Assembly (NCBI GenBank): GCA_002371615.1
Contig: DFGA01000030.1
Coordinates: 1-59,510 of the forward strand
Length of the DNA stretch: 59,510 nt
Reading direction: 5' to 3'
Origin: Lachnospiraceae bacterium UBA3762
Lineage (GTDB): Bacteria; Bacillota; Clostridia; Lachnospirales; Lachnospiraceae
The notes beneath the pieces were generated by a model that saw only the letters and a program-made list of their open reading frames with translations, was not told the origin of the DNA and did no database searches. The translations under genes were made by a program, and so were the position numbers. Of the stretch, positions 7,712 to 17,015 are shown piece after piece. Within the stretch, counting starts at the first letter, position 1. Each line of letters opens with the position of its first letter.

Positions 7712-8761
7712 CTATTCGGACTTGATCTCTTTCCAAAGATTGTTATAAAGGCTGGTTGTATCGGCATCAAGTGCCTCGTATACTTCACAGCCTTTTATTG
7801 ATTCATCGGTGGGAACGACGGCGGTGTTCGCACGAAGCTCCTCATCCATATTATCCACTACAGCCTTGTTGGGGGTGGAGTAGTAAATGAACTCAAAGTT
7901 GGCATTCGCAACATCTTCCCTGCACAGAAAATCAAGGAACTTTTTAGCTGCTTCAGTATTTTTGCATTTGCTTGTTACTATCCATGAGTCGATCCAGAGG
8001 TTACTGCCTTCCTTAGGGATAACATATTCAAGGTCATTGTTAAAATCGTGTCCGAGATAGGCTTCTCCGGAATAAACAACACCCATTACTGCATTTTCCG
8101 CAACAATTTCGTCTCTAGCCTCATCTACGAGATAACTTGCGACATCCGCCTTCTGTGATTTTAACAGCTCTGCGGCTTCCCGGATCTGAGCCTCATCTGT
8201 TGTATTTAATGAGTACCCGAGATATTTAAGGGCGACCATAAATGAGTCACGCATGCTGTCCTGCATTATTATCTGCCCGGCATATTCACCGTCGAAGAGA
8301 ACATCCCAGCTGTCAACAGGTTTTGAAACCTTTTTCGTATTATACAGTATGCCTACCGTACCCCAGAAGTAAGGAAGGGCATATTTATTGCCGGGATCGA
8401 AAGACTGTGAAAGTGTCCAGAATTTTTCATCTATATTCCCGTAATTCTCCATTGACGAAAAATCAACCTCCTGAGCCTGTCCTTCATCAATGAGTCTTTT
8501 GATCATATAGTCGGATGTGCATAATAGGTCGTATGATATAGCACCGGCCGTGTATTTCGTATACATTTCCTCGGGGGTGGTTGCTTCTTCGTAATTGACC
8601 TTGATACCGGTCTCCGCGGTGAATTTTTCGAGCATTTCGGGCTCGATGTACTCTCCGTAGTTAAACACGGTAAGAGTGTCGGATGATTTTGTGCCGCAAC
8701 CGGGCAGGATGCAAAGTGCCATGCTTAGCACAAGCAACATACAGACAGATTTCTTTTTCAT
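7712..8761 (-). CDS. potD: Spermidine/putrescine-binding lipoprotein of ABC transporter
   Basis: A 349-residue extracellular solute-binding protein for polyamines. The signal peptide ends in LPGC with the lipid-modified Cys22. The mature part opens with LTVFNYGEYIEPEMLEKF, typical of PotD/PotF, and includes YDLLCTSDYMIKRL, LPYFWGTVGILYN and IDSWIVTSKCKN. GGAAGGAG precedes the ATG. It is the last gene of potABCD, 22 bases after potC. The lipoprotein would be tethered to the outer face of the membrane and deliver ligand to PotBC. Confidence 0.93.
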   Translation of the reverse strand: MKKKSVCMLLVLSMALCILPGCGTKSSDTLTVFNYGEYIEPEMLEKFTAETGIKVNYEEATTPEEMYTKYTAGAISYDLLCTSDYMIKRLIDEGQAQEVDFSSMENYGNIDEKFWTLSQSFDPGNKYALPYFWGTVGILYNTKKVSKPVDSWDVLFDGEYAGQIIMQDSMRDSFMVALKYLGYSLNTTDEAQIREAAELLKSQKADVASYLVDEARDEIVAENAVMGVVYSGEAYLGHDFNNDLEYVIPKEGSNLWIDSWIVTSKCKNTEAAKKFLDFLCREDVANANFEFIYYSTPNKAVVDNMDEELRANTAVVPTDESIKGCEVYEALDADTTSLYNNLWKEIKSE

Positions 8762-8783
8762 AATATTTCTCCTTCCAGTATGA

Positions 8784-9575
8784 TTAATAAGCTGCTAAAT
8801 CAGATTTATCCTTATTGTCTCTTGCTGATATGTTAACAATTATAAGCATAATCAGTACAATGAAAAACAGCAGTGAAGAGAGCGCATACATCTCCGGCTT
8901 AATTCCCTTTCTGATCTCTCCGTAGATAAGTGTGGATAGTGTATTTACTCCGGGTCCCTTTGTGAAGTAAGTGATCACAAAATCATCCATTGACATTGTA
9001 AAGGCCATGAAGAATCCGGCAAAAATTCCCGGCATAAGATCGGGAATGAGTATTTTGACAAATGCATAAAAGCTGGTCGCACCGAGGTCTCTTGCAGCTT
9101 CAAACTGTCGGATGTCCATAGTTTCAAGCTTTGGTAATATACATAAAATAACATATGGTATGTTAAAAGTTACATGAGCAACCAGCACGCTTGAAAAACC
9201 AAGGGGCATAAATTTTACGAACCAAAGCATGAGAGCGATACCCGTAACGATATCCGCATTAAGCAGCGGAATGTTTGTAAAGAAAAGCATGATCTTATAG
9301 TCACGCTTCTTCATGGCATAGATTCCAAGTGAAGCTGTCAGACCTATGATACATGCTATTGCCGCGGATAAAAGAGCGAGCAGAAGAGTTGTTCCGATTG
9401 CGCTTATGATCGCGGAGCTTTCAAACAGTGTGCGATACCATTTCAATGTGAATCCACCCCATATTACCCGGGATTTGGATGCATTAAAAGACAGAGCGAT
9501 GAGCACCATTATCGGTGCATACATGAACAGAACAACAAGTACAATATATATTTTTCCCAGTGCTTTTCCCATCAT
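8784..9575 (-). CDS. potC: Polyamine ABC transporter permease PotC
   Basis: A 263-residue inner-membrane permease with about six hydrophobic helices. It carries the EAA loop for ATPase contact (FEAARDLGATSFYAFVKILIPDLMPGIFAG) and the MDDFVITYFTKGPG stretch typical of PotC. It pairs with PotB to form the channel. Its start overlaps the end of potB by four bases, so translation is coupled. Confidence 0.94.
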   Translation of the reverse strand: MMGKALGKIYIVLVVLFMYAPIMVLIALSFNASKSRVIWGGFTLKWYRTLFESSAIISAIGTTLLLALLSAAIACIIGLTASLGIYAMKKRDYKIMLFFTNIPLLNADIVTGIALMLWFVKFMPLGFSSVLVAHVTFNIPYVILCILPKLETMDIRQFEAARDLGATSFYAFVKILIPDLMPGIFAGFFMAFTMSMDDFVITYFTKGPGVNTLSTLIYGEIRKGIKPEMYALSSLLFFIVLIMLIIVNISARDNKDKSDLAAY

Positions 9576-10393
9576 AATACGAAGTTCCTGTTATTTGCCG
9601 AATTACGTCCGAACAAAAGTGTGGTTATGAGTACAAATATCATAAGCGTGAGGGACAGCCCCGAACCGAGGTTCCAGTTCATGCTGACAGAGAATTCCTG
9701 CTCGATTATATTACCGAGTAGCTGTATCTTGCCTCCTCCGAGAATATTGGCTATTACGAATTCGGTCATTGACGGTACAAATACCATTGTGATCCCGCTG
9801 CCTATTCCTGAAAGTGAAAGAGGAATGAGGATTTTTGTAAGAACATGGAATTTTCCGGCGCCAAGATCCTTTCCGGCTTCGATAATGTCATCCGGTATGG
9901 CAAGAACGCAGTTAAGTACCGGAAGCAGCATATAAGGCAGATAATCATAAACCATACCTATTACTATAGCTATGGGAGTATTAATAATATCAATCTGGCC
10001 CAGATGCAGTACCGACAGAAGATGATTGATCACACCGTTTTTGGATATCAGAAGCTGGATGGCAAGGATCCTTAATATAAAGTTCATCCACATCGGAAGG
10101 ATCATTATAAACATTATAATCTTTGTATCTTTGAACTTGGCAGATTTAAGAATAAGAGCTGCGGGATATGATATTAGTACACAGATAACGGAACTGATAA
10201 AAGCAAGGCATACAGATAATAGAAGAGCCTTGCGGTGCACAGGGTCAAAGATCGCAAGAAGGTACTCGAAAGTAAAGTCACCCTCGGCATTCGTCGCAGC
10301 CTTGGCAACCACAAAGATCAGAGGAATAACGGTAAAACCGATCACCCAGAGGATATATGGAATTGACAGTACCTGTACCCTGTTTTTGTTCAT
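9572..10393 (-). CDS. potB: Polyamine ABC transporter permease PotB
   Basis: A 273-residue permease of the binding-protein-dependent transport family, with six predicted helices, the PotB-type DYLPYMLLPVLNCVLAIPDD stretch and the EAA motif EAGKDLGAGKFHVLTKILIP. It partners PotC. Both ends overlap neighbours by four bases (potA upstream, potC downstream), the mark of one operon. Confidence 0.94.
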   Translation of the reverse strand: MNKNRVQVLSIPYILWVIGFTVIPLIFVVAKAATNAEGDFTFEYLLAIFDPVHRKALLLSVCLAFISSVICVLISYPAALILKSAKFKDTKIIMFIMILPMWMNFILRILAIQLLISKNGVINHLLSVLHLGQIDIINTPIAIVIGMVYDYLPYMLLPVLNCVLAIPDDIIEAGKDLGAGKFHVLTKILIPLSLSGIGSGITMVFVPSMTEFVIANILGGGKIQLLGNIIEQEFSVSMNWNLGSGLSLTLMIFVLITTLLFGRNSANNRNFVL

Positions 10394-11481
10394 TCTTTGA
10401 GAGGTATATCCTCGATATTCAGTATTTCTTCATCTTCTGACTGCGGTTTATGCATGATCTGGAAGTTGTCGGGAATTACGTTTATGCCAACAAAACTTCC
10501 TACAGGGAAATTCTGTGTTGTCTGTACCATGAAATTGATACCGATGGCACTTTCTACCTGAATTTCATAATGAACACCCTTAAATATTATGGAAGTTACC
10601 GTTCCGGTGGTATGCCCGCCTTCGGGACTTCCGAGTTCCACATCTTCCGGACGTATAACCACATCGACAGGCTCGTTTTTGCCAAAACCCTCATCGACAC
10701 ATTCAAAATCAAGTCCGCCGATGTTAACGAGACGATCCCTTACCATAATGCCGTCAATTATATTACTTTCACCGATAAAATCAGCGACAAATGCGTTTGT
10801 AGGTTCATTGTAAATGCTCTCGGGAGTTCCGATCTGCTGAATGTACCCCTGGTTCATGACAACGATGGTGTCGGACATCGTAAGAGCCTCTTCCTGATCG
10901 TGGGTTACATATATGAATGTAATACCGAGTTCGTTCTTGAGACGGATCAGCTCATACTGCATTTCCTGGCGTAGTTTAAGATCAAGAGCGCCCAGCGGCT
11001 CATCAAGAAGAAGGACCTTGGGCTCGTTAACTATAGCTCTGGCGATAGCAATTCGCTGCTGCTGGCCGCCGGACAGGGAGTCGGGGTAACGATCCTCATA
11101 ACCGGGAAGATTAACAAGGTCAAGGGCATATTTGATTTTGTCTTTTATATATGAATCGCTTTTTTTCTTGAGCCTTAATCCGAAAGCAATATTTTCCGCA
11201 ACGGTCATATGAGTGAACAAAGCATACTTTTGGAATACCGTATTTAACTGTCTTTCATTGGGAGAAAGTTTTGTAATATCAACCCCGTCAAAATAGACGC
11301 TTCCTATATCGGGAGTCTCAAAGCCGCCGATTATACGGAGTATCGTAGTCTTGCCGCATCCGGACGGACCCAGAAGAGTCACAAACTCGTTTTCCCTTAT
11401 ATACAGATCAAGTTCATCGAGTACAAGATTACTTCCGAAGGATTTCGAAATATTTTTCAGTTCAATCAGTTTTTTGCTCAA
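10390..11481 (-). CDS. potA: Polyamine ABC transporter ATPase PotA
   Basis: A 363-residue ABC ATPase that powers polyamine uptake. It shows Walker A GPSGCGKTT, the signature LSGGQQQR, Walker B VLLLDEPLGALD, the H-loop YVTHDQEEALTMSD and a C-terminal TOBE-type regulatory domain (VVIRPEDVELGSPEGG). I place the start at TTG 11481, not the ATG at 11502: GGAGG lies eight bases before the TTG, and the ATG would sit on top of that ribosome site. The protein then begins MSKKLIELKNISKSFG. First gene of potABCD, with a promoter at 11519-11547 and a palindrome at 11496-11509. It lacks the N-terminal HTH (PotR-like) fusion seen in some relatives. Confidence 0.94.
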   Translation of the reverse strand: MSKKLIELKNISKSFGSNLVLDELDLYIRENEFVTLLGPSGCGKTTILRIIGGFETPDIGSVYFDGVDITKLSPNERQLNTVFQKYALFTHMTVAENIAFGLRLKKKSDSYIKDKIKYALDLVNLPGYEDRYPDSLSGGQQQRIAIARAIVNEPKVLLLDEPLGALDLKLRQEMQYELIRLKNELGITFIYVTHDQEEALTMSDTIVVMNQGYIQQIGTPESIYNEPTNAFVADFIGESNIIDGIMVRDRLVNIGGLDFECVDEGFGKNEPVDVVIRPEDVELGSPEGGHTTGTVTSIIFKGVHYEIQVESAIGINFMVQTTQNFPVGSFVGINVIPDNFQIMHKPQSEDEEILNIEDIPLKE

Positions 11482-11495
11482 ACAAAATGCCTCCG

Positions 11496-11509
11496 TATAC
11501 AATTGTATA
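11496..11509. promoter_or_regulatory. Perfect 14-base palindrome upstream of potA
   Basis: TATACAATTGTATA is a perfect palindrome lying between the potA -10 box and its ribosome site, close to the expected transcript start. It is well placed for a repressor of the polyamine operon; the protein that would bind is not identified. Confidence 0.45.
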
Positions 11510-11518
11510 ACAGTGCAA

Positions 11519-11547
11519 ATTATACAGTATCAGATCTGCAAACACAA
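11519..11547 (-). promoter_or_regulatory. Probable sigma-A promoter of potABCD
   Basis: On the minus strand TTGTGT (plus 11542-11547) and a perfect TATAAT (plus 11519-11524) are separated by 17 bases, about 38 bases from the proposed TTG start of potA. Confidence 0.6.
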
Positions 11548-11557
11548 TATGTAGCGG

Positions 11558-11586
11558 TTGACTTTTTTGGACTTCGGGCGGAAAAT
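11558..11586 (+). promoter_or_regulatory. Candidate promoter of the lactonase gene
   Basis: TTGACT at 11558-11563 and GAAAAT at 11581-11586 have a 17-base spacer. The -10 box is weak. The gene starts at 11626. Confidence 0.4.
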
Positions 11587-11625
11587 CATTGTGTGTGTTC
11601 TGAACTCATCCTTAAGGGGTAAATA

Positions 11626-12684
11626 ATGCCGGAAAAAAAAGAAAAATATGTGGCCTACGTTTCCACTTATACGAGAAACGCCGAAATAGGAATATATTTA
11701 TATGATGTGGATATGGAAAACGGTAGATTTACCGAGAAGGATAAGGTTAAGATAACCAATTCCTCATATCTTACGTTGTCCCATAACGGTAAGTATATGT
11801 ATGCCATAACCGATTTCGGTGTGGAAAGTTATAAGATCAAGGCAGACGGAAGTCTTGTAAATATTGGAAGTGCTTCAATAAACGGTATGAGAGGGTGTTA
11901 CCTTTCAACGGATTATGAAGACAAATATCTCTTTGTTGCAGGTTATCATGATGCCAAGGTAACGGTACTTAAGATAAATGATGACGGCTCAGCGGGAAAT
12001 ATAACCGACGAGATGTTCTCGGCCGGTCTCGGAAGCATTGTAGAGCGCTCTTTCCTTCCTCATGTGACATGCGTCAAGATGACCAGGGATAACAAATATT
12101 TGTGCGTGTGTGACAGCGGTATGGATCAGGTTAAAATTTATTCTTTTGACTCCGTTACCGGCAAACTGAAACTCAAGGATATGATACACTGTGTTCAGGA
12201 CAGTGCGCCCAGATATATTAAATTCCACAGAAACGGGAAATTTGCCTATGTTTCTCACGAGGTCGGATGTACGGTTGATGTTTATTCATACAGTGAGACT
12301 AATGGAAATCCGGACTTTGAAATGATCGGTTCGTATTCCACATTAAACGAAGATTACAAAACATCGGGAAGCATGACCTGTGCAATGAAGTTTTCGTTCG
12401 ACCATAAATATATGATGACTTCTGTTGCGGGAAGTAACGCTGTTACTGTATTTAAAGTTAACGATAAGACAGGTGAGCTTGTAAAGCTTTTCCATCTTCC
12501 CGTATCCGGGGATTATCCGAAGGATGTTGCATTTTTTCCGGATTCAAGGCATATAGTGAGTCTTAACCATGAGTCCAACACAATGAGTTTTTTCAATCTT
12601 GATCTTAAAAAGAATATAATTGTTCTGAACGGGCCTTTCATAAAGGTTCCGAGCGGGAACTGTATTATCATTAAGAAATTATAA
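11626..12684 (+). CDS. Lactonase-family seven-bladed beta-propeller protein
   Basis: A 352-residue protein of the lactonase family (PF10282; 6-phosphogluconolactonase of the YbhE/Pgl type). It begins with the characteristic YVAYVSTYT and shows repeated blade motifs such as YLTLSHNGKYMYAI, LPHVTCVKMTRDNKYLCVCD, PRYIKFHRNGKFAYVSHE and YPKDVAFFPDSRHIVSLNHESN. Members hydrolyse 6-phosphogluconolactone in the pentose phosphate pathway, but many are only predicted. There is no signal peptide, so a cytoplasmic role is expected. AAGGGG precedes the ATG. Four bases separate it from the carboxypeptidase gene, so the two may be cotranscribed. Confidence 0.85.
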   Translation: MPEKKEKYVAYVSTYTRNAEIGIYLYDVDMENGRFTEKDKVKITNSSYLTLSHNGKYMYAITDFGVESYKIKADGSLVNIGSASINGMRGCYLSTDYEDKYLFVAGYHDAKVTVLKINDDGSAGNITDEMFSAGLGSIVERSFLPHVTCVKMTRDNKYLCVCDSGMDQVKIYSFDSVTGKLKLKDMIHCVQDSAPRYIKFHRNGKFAYVSHEVGCTVDVYSYSETNGNPDFEMIGSYSTLNEDYKTSGSMTCAMKFSFDHKYMMTSVAGSNAVTVFKVNDKTGELVKLFHLPVSGDYPKDVAFFPDSRHIVSLNHESNTMSFFNLDLKKNIIVLNGPFIKVPSGNCIIIKKL

Positions 12685-12688
12685 TACT

Positions 12689-13657
12689 ATGAAGCCATTA
12701 ACCTATTACATTGACAAGTTCATAACATATTTATATGTAGTCGCCCTTGTGGGAGGCGTTTTGTCATGCACAACTTACGATACGAAAGCTGCCGATGAGA
12801 ACAAGAAGGTGGTTAATATCAGAAGCGTTGCGGCTGTCGGAAGTACGGATTATATGAGCGCGGATGATTTTCTGCTTGATAATGAGAAGGCTGCTGACAA
12901 AGAAGACATTACCGAATATCTTAATAAGCTTAAGAATAGTGGTATAGGAGAAAATCAGGACGAAGAGACAAAAGAGCCTGCCGAGGAAGTAACGGAGGCA
13001 TCCGAAGATGGCGGGGATGAAGATGTTACAGATCCCGGATCCGTTAATGAAGAGTTAAAAAGCGAAGAGGATGGCCAAATTGAGATCGATCCCGATGACT
13101 GGCATCTGATGCTTGTAAACAAGCAAAATCCCGTACCGGATGATTTTGAGCCGAATCTTGCAAATATAAACGGATCAATGAAGGCGGATGCAAGGATCAT
13201 TGCTGACATTAAGAGAATGATGGATGCTGCCTCGGAAGACGGAGTGGATCTTATGATAGTAAGTGCATACCGCTCTTATGACAGACAGACAACTTTGTTC
13301 AACAATAAGCTTAATAAGCTGATGAAGCAGGGAATGTCTTATCTTGAGGCTTATAAGGTTGGCTCAATGAGCGTAACGGTTCCCGGGACAAGTGAACATC
13401 ATCTCGGTCTTGCGCTTGATATTCTGACGGGATCATATACATCGATGGACGACGGGTTCGGAGAGACCAAAGCCGGAAAATGGCTTGCCGAAAATGCACC
13501 GGATTATGGCTTTATACTCCGCTATCCCCAGGGCAAGGAAGAGATAACGGGTATAATCTACGAACCATGGCATTTCAGATATGTCGGAGAGAAGTATTCA
13601 AAGGATATAACCGAAAAGGGAGTGTGTCTTGAGGAATACTTAAAGGGCGAATACTGA
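12689..13657 (+). CDS. D-alanyl-D-alanine carboxypeptidase (VanY, M15B)
   Basis: A 322-residue membrane-tethered peptidoglycan peptidase. The N-terminus has one hydrophobic stretch (about residues 15-27) ending in VLSC, which may be a weak lipobox or part of a signal anchor. Then comes an acidic spacer of about 100 residues (35-135) that would span the wall. The M15B domain follows, with SAYRSYDRQ, the zinc-site motif SEHHLGLALD and the catalytic EPWHFRYVG. These enzymes trim the terminal D-Ala from stem peptides. No clear ribosome site precedes the ATG, so initiation may be coupled to the lactonase. The stop overlaps the tgt start by one base. Confidence 0.9.
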   Translation: MKPLTYYIDKFITYLYVVALVGGVLSCTTYDTKAADENKKVVNIRSVAAVGSTDYMSADDFLLDNEKAADKEDITEYLNKLKNSGIGENQDEETKEPAEEVTEASEDGGDEDVTDPGSVNEELKSEEDGQIEIDPDDWHLMLVNKQNPVPDDFEPNLANINGSMKADARIIADIKRMMDAASEDGVDLMIVSAYRSYDRQTTLFNNKLNKLMKQGMSYLEAYKVGSMSVTVPGTSEHHLGLALDILTGSYTSMDDGFGETKAGKWLAENAPDYGFILRYPQGKEEITGIIYEPWHFRYVGEKYSKDITEKGVCLEEYLKGEY

Positions 13658-14802
13658 TGTACAAACTGCTTACAACAGAAGGAAGAGCAAAAAGAGCGGA
13701 GTTTACAACGGTCCACGGAACGGTGCAGACTCCTGTTTTTATGAATGTAGGTACCGCAGCTGCCATTAAAGGCGCGGTGTCGACAGAAGATCTCAAGGAG
13801 CTGGGATGTCAGATCCAGCTGTCAAATACATATCACCTTCATGTCCGTCCGGGAGATGAGGTTGTTAAACGACTCGGGGGACTTCATAAGTTCATGGTCT
13901 GGGACAGGCCGATACTTACCGATTCCGGAGGATTTCAGGTATTTTCTCTTGCCTCTCTTCGCAAGATAAAAGAAGAAGGCGTATATTTCAACTCGCATGT
14001 TGACGGACGCAAGATATTCATGGGACCGGAACAGTCTATGCAGATACAGTCCAATCTGGCAAGTACGATAGCTATGGCATTTGATGAGTGTCCTTCTTCG
14101 CTTGCCGAACGTTCATATGTACAGGCGTCTGTAGACAGGACCACAAGATGGCTTGTAAGATGCAAGGATGAGATGGCAAGGCTGAACAGCCTTCCCGACA
14201 CCATTAACAGGGAGCAGATGCTTTTTGGGATAAACCAGGGGGCAATATTTCCGGATATACGGATAGAACATGCAAAACGCATCTCGGAACTTGATCTGCC
14301 CGGATACTCGATAGGAGGTCTTGCTGTCGGTGAACCGAATGAAGTCATGTATGATATTCTGGATCAGACGGTTCCCTATCTGCCACAGAATAAACCAACA
14401 TATCTTATGGGAGTAGGCACACCGAAAGATATACTGGAGGGAGTAGAGAGGGGCGTTGATTTCTTCGATTGCGTATATCCGTCAAGAAACGGACGTCACG
14501 GACATCTGTATACGAATAAAGGCACCGTAAGACTGCTTAATGCCAAGTACGAACTTGACAGTCGGCCGATAGAAGAAGGTTGTGGATGCCCTGCCTGCAG
14601 ACACTACTCGAGAGCGTACATCAGACACCTTCTGAAAGCCAAAGAAATGCTTGGAATGCGTCTGTGTGTTATGCATAATCTTTATTTCTACAATAAGATG
14701 ATGGAAGAAATAAGGGATTCGCTTGATAAAGGCTGTTTTGGCAAGTACAAGAAGTCAAAGCTTGACAAAATGGCTGAATACGGCGCTGATACGGAAAAAT
14801 AG
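13657..14802 (+). CDS. tgt: tRNA-guanine transglycosylase
   Basis: A 381-residue zinc enzyme that swaps guanine 34 for a queuine precursor in tRNAs for Asp, Asn, His and Tyr. It has the substrate-binding LTDSGGFQVFSL, the second catalytic stretch DFFDCVYPSRNGRHG, and the zinc site CGCPACRHYSRAYIRHL with a later His (VMHNL). The length is typical. It overlaps the VanY stop by one base. In many Bacillota and other bacteria tgt is next to yajC, and here yajC follows after 79 bases with its own promoter. Confidence 0.97.
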   Translation: MYKLLTTEGRAKRAEFTTVHGTVQTPVFMNVGTAAAIKGAVSTEDLKELGCQIQLSNTYHLHVRPGDEVVKRLGGLHKFMVWDRPILTDSGGFQVFSLASLRKIKEEGVYFNSHVDGRKIFMGPEQSMQIQSNLASTIAMAFDECPSSLAERSYVQASVDRTTRWLVRCKDEMARLNSLPDTINREQMLFGINQGAIFPDIRIEHAKRISELDLPGYSIGGLAVGEPNEVMYDILDQTVPYLPQNKPTYLMGVGTPKDILEGVERGVDFFDCVYPSRNGRHGHLYTNKGTVRLLNAKYELDSRPIEEGCGCPACRHYSRAYIRHLLKAKEMLGMRLCVMHNLYFYNKMMEEIRDSLDKGCFGKYKKSKLDKMAEYGADTEK

Positions 14803-14805
14803 TCC

Positions 14806-14834
14806 TTGAAACATCGCTTTGTGTTGTGTATAGT
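14806..14834 (+). promoter_or_regulatory. Sigma-A promoter of yajC
   Basis: TTGAAA at 14806-14811 and TATAGT at 14829-14834 are separated by exactly 17 bases, in the tgt-yajC gap. Confidence 0.7.
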
Positions 14835-14881
14835 AATAAGGTCATTTAATTTTGGAATTATTACTTAACGGAGGAAACCTG

Positions 14882-15211
14882 ATGAGTTCAATATTATTAA
14901 CCGAAGCCGCAGGCGGAGGATACGGAAGCATACTGATGATGGTCGGATATATTGCGATATTCGGTCTTGCAATATATTTCCTTATGGTAAAGCCCCAGAA
15001 GAAGGAACAGAAGAGAATGGAAGCCCTTTTATCCACTATGGCTCCCGGAGATTCGGTTCTGACAACAAGCGGTTTCTACGGGGTGGTTATAGATGTGACC
15101 GATGATACGGTTATAGTTGAGTTCGGAAACAATAAAAACTGCCGAATTCCCATGCAGAAAACCGCCATTACTCAGGTTGAAAAACCCGAGGATGCTGCCG
15201 CTGCGGAATGA
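14882..15211 (+). CDS. yajC: Preprotein translocase accessory subunit YajC
   Basis: A 109-residue single-span membrane protein of the YajC family, part of the SecDF-YajC complex assisting protein export. The hydrophobic helix (about residues 16-35, MMVGYIAIFGLAIYFLMV) is followed by the hallmark KPQKKEQKRMEALLSTM and the soluble GDSVLTTSGFYGVV barrel. I choose ATG 14882 because GGAGG sits seven bases upstream; an in-frame ATG-less extension to 14852 has no ribosome site. It lies between tgt and ilvD and ends at a hairpin (15235-15259). Confidence 0.94.
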   Translation: MSSILLTEAAGGGYGSILMMVGYIAIFGLAIYFLMVKPQKKEQKRMEALLSTMAPGDSVLTTSGFYGVVIDVTDDTVIVEFGNNKNCRIPMQKTAITQVEKPEDAAAAE

Positions 15212-15234
15212 CCGTTCTTTATCCGGTGATTTTC

Positions 15235-15259
15235 AAGGATGTCCGTAGCGGACATCCTT
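15235..15259 (+). terminator. Hairpin between yajC and ilvD, probable terminator
   Basis: An 11-base perfect stem, AAGGATGTCCG at 15235-15245 with its complement at 15249-15259, and a three-base loop. The following sequence is ATTTATA, so the U-tract is weak. It may end the yajC transcript or act as a partial terminator before ilvD. Confidence 0.6.
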
Positions 15260-15317
15260 ATTTATAAGATTTAGCGAGCTTCTAATGGCGTGGTTCTCAA
15301 GAAGTGGAGGATATAAA

Positions 15318-16985
15318 ATGAAAAGTGATGCGGTAAAAAAGGGTAGTGCACAGGCACCACACAGATCCCTGTTTCATGCTCTCGGGTTTACCGAGGAAGA
15401 AATGGACAGGCCGCTTGTCGGTATTGTAAGTTCATATAATGAAATAGTTCCGGGACATATGAACATCGATAAGATCGTTAATGCGGTCAAAATGGGTGTT
15501 GCTATGGCAGGCGGAACACCGGTTGTATTTCCCGCGATAGCTGTCTGCGACGGAATTGCCATGGGACACATCGGAATGAAGTATTCTCTTGTAACAAGAG
15601 ATCTGATTGCGGATTCTACGGAGTGCATGGCACTTGCCCATCAGTTTGATGCACTTGTTATGGTTCCTAATTGTGATAAAAACGTTCCGGGGCTTCTGAT
15701 GGCTGCGGCAAGGATAAATGTTCCCACCGTATTTGTATCGGGAGGTCCTATGCTTGCGGGACACGTTATGGGCAAGAAGAGAAGCTTATCTTCAATGTTT
15801 GAAGCTGTAGGAGCACAGGCGGCCGGCAAGATGACAGAAGAGGAAGTATGCGAATTCGAGAGGAAGGTATGCCCGACCTGCGGATCCTGCTCCGGTATGT
15901 ATACTGCCAATTCAATGAACTGCCTTACCGAGGCGCTGGGCATGGGGCTTGCCGGAAACGGCACGATTCCTGCTGTATATTCGGAAAGACTGGCTCTTGC
16001 CAAGCATGCCGGAATGGCAGTAATGGAACTGTACAGGAAGAATATATGCCCGAGAGACATCATAACGAAAGACTCCATTATCAACGCACTTACGGTTGAT
16101 ATGGCATTGGGATGCTCGACTAATTCAATGCTTCATATTCCTGCCATCGCACATGAGATAGGATTTGATTTTGAGATTAAGATGGCTAATGAAATATCGG
16201 AAAAGACACCGAATCTATGTCATCTCGCACCTGCGGGTCCTACATATATGGAAGATCTTAATGAGGCGGGTGGTGTACACGCTGTTATGAAGCAGCTTGC
16301 GGATGCCGGCCTTCTTAATACGGACTGCATGACTGTTACAGGCAAAACCCTTGGAGAGAATCTGTCGGGATGTGTCAATCGTAACCCGGATGTTATAAGA
16401 ACTATGGATAATCCGTATTCCCAAACCGGTGGTCTGGCTGTTCTGTCCGGTAATATCGCACCTGACGGTTCGGTTGTAAAAAGAAGCGCCGTTGCGGACA
16501 GCATGCTTAAGCATGAAGGTCCGGCAAGAGTATTTGACTGTGAGGAAGATGCCATTGCGGCAATCAAGGGTGGTAAGATCGTTCCCGGTGATGTTGTTGT
16601 TATCAGATACGAAGGCCCTAAGGGCGGTCCCGGAATGAGAGAGATGCTTAATCCAACATCAGCAATTGCAGGAATGGGTCTTGGAGAGAGTGTTGCCCTT
16701 ATTACAGACGGAAGATTTTCGGGCGCAAGCCGCGGAGCATCCATCGGACATGTTTCCCCGGAGGCTGCGGTTGGAGGACCTATTGCGCTTATAGAAGAAG
16801 GAGATATGATCTCTATCGACATTCCGAACGTTTCACTTAATGTCAAAGTATCCGACGAAGAGCTTGCCGAACGCCGCACAAAGTGGAAACCACGGGAGCC
16901 CAAAGTTAAGAGCGGGTACCTTGCAAGGTATGAGAAGCTTGTAACAAGCGGAGATAAAGGTGCGGTATTGCGCTCCGATTTTTAG
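15318..16985 (+). CDS. ilvD: Dihydroxy-acid dehydratase
   Basis: A 555-residue Fe-S dehydratase that makes the 2-keto acid precursors of valine, isoleucine and leucine. It has the cluster ligand regions CDGIAMGHIGM, PNCDKNVPGLLMAAAR and CPTCGSCSGMYTANSMNCL, plus the C-terminal TDGRFSGASRGASIGHVSPEA. I use ATG 15318, preceded by GGAGG; the open frame back to 15285 lacks a ribosome site. It is followed after 30 bases by ilvB, so the two probably form an operon. No T-box leader was recognised in the 106 bases upstream. Confidence 0.97.
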   Translation: MKSDAVKKGSAQAPHRSLFHALGFTEEEMDRPLVGIVSSYNEIVPGHMNIDKIVNAVKMGVAMAGGTPVVFPAIAVCDGIAMGHIGMKYSLVTRDLIADSTECMALAHQFDALVMVPNCDKNVPGLLMAAARINVPTVFVSGGPMLAGHVMGKKRSLSSMFEAVGAQAAGKMTEEEVCEFERKVCPTCGSCSGMYTANSMNCLTEALGMGLAGNGTIPAVYSERLALAKHAGMAVMELYRKNICPRDIITKDSIINALTVDMALGCSTNSMLHIPAIAHEIGFDFEIKMANEISEKTPNLCHLAPAGPTYMEDLNEAGGVHAVMKQLADAGLLNTDCMTVTGKTLGENLSGCVNRNPDVIRTMDNPYSQTGGLAVLSGNIAPDGSVVKRSAVADSMLKHEGPARVFDCEEDAIAAIKGGKIVPGDVVVIRYEGPKGGPGMREMLNPTSAIAGMGLGESVALITDGRFSGASRGASIGHVSPEAAVGGPIALIEEGDMISIDIPNVSLNVKVSDEELAERRTKWKPREPKVKSGYLARYEKLVTSGDKGAVLRSDF

Positions 16986-17015
16986 AGTATATACAAGGAT
17001 TAAAGGGAGAAAATC

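Noticed and set aside
16220..16903. Long antisense frame (227 codons) opposite ilvD
   Set aside because: It mirrors the conserved ilvD gene, has no ribosome site and shows no recognisable protein features.
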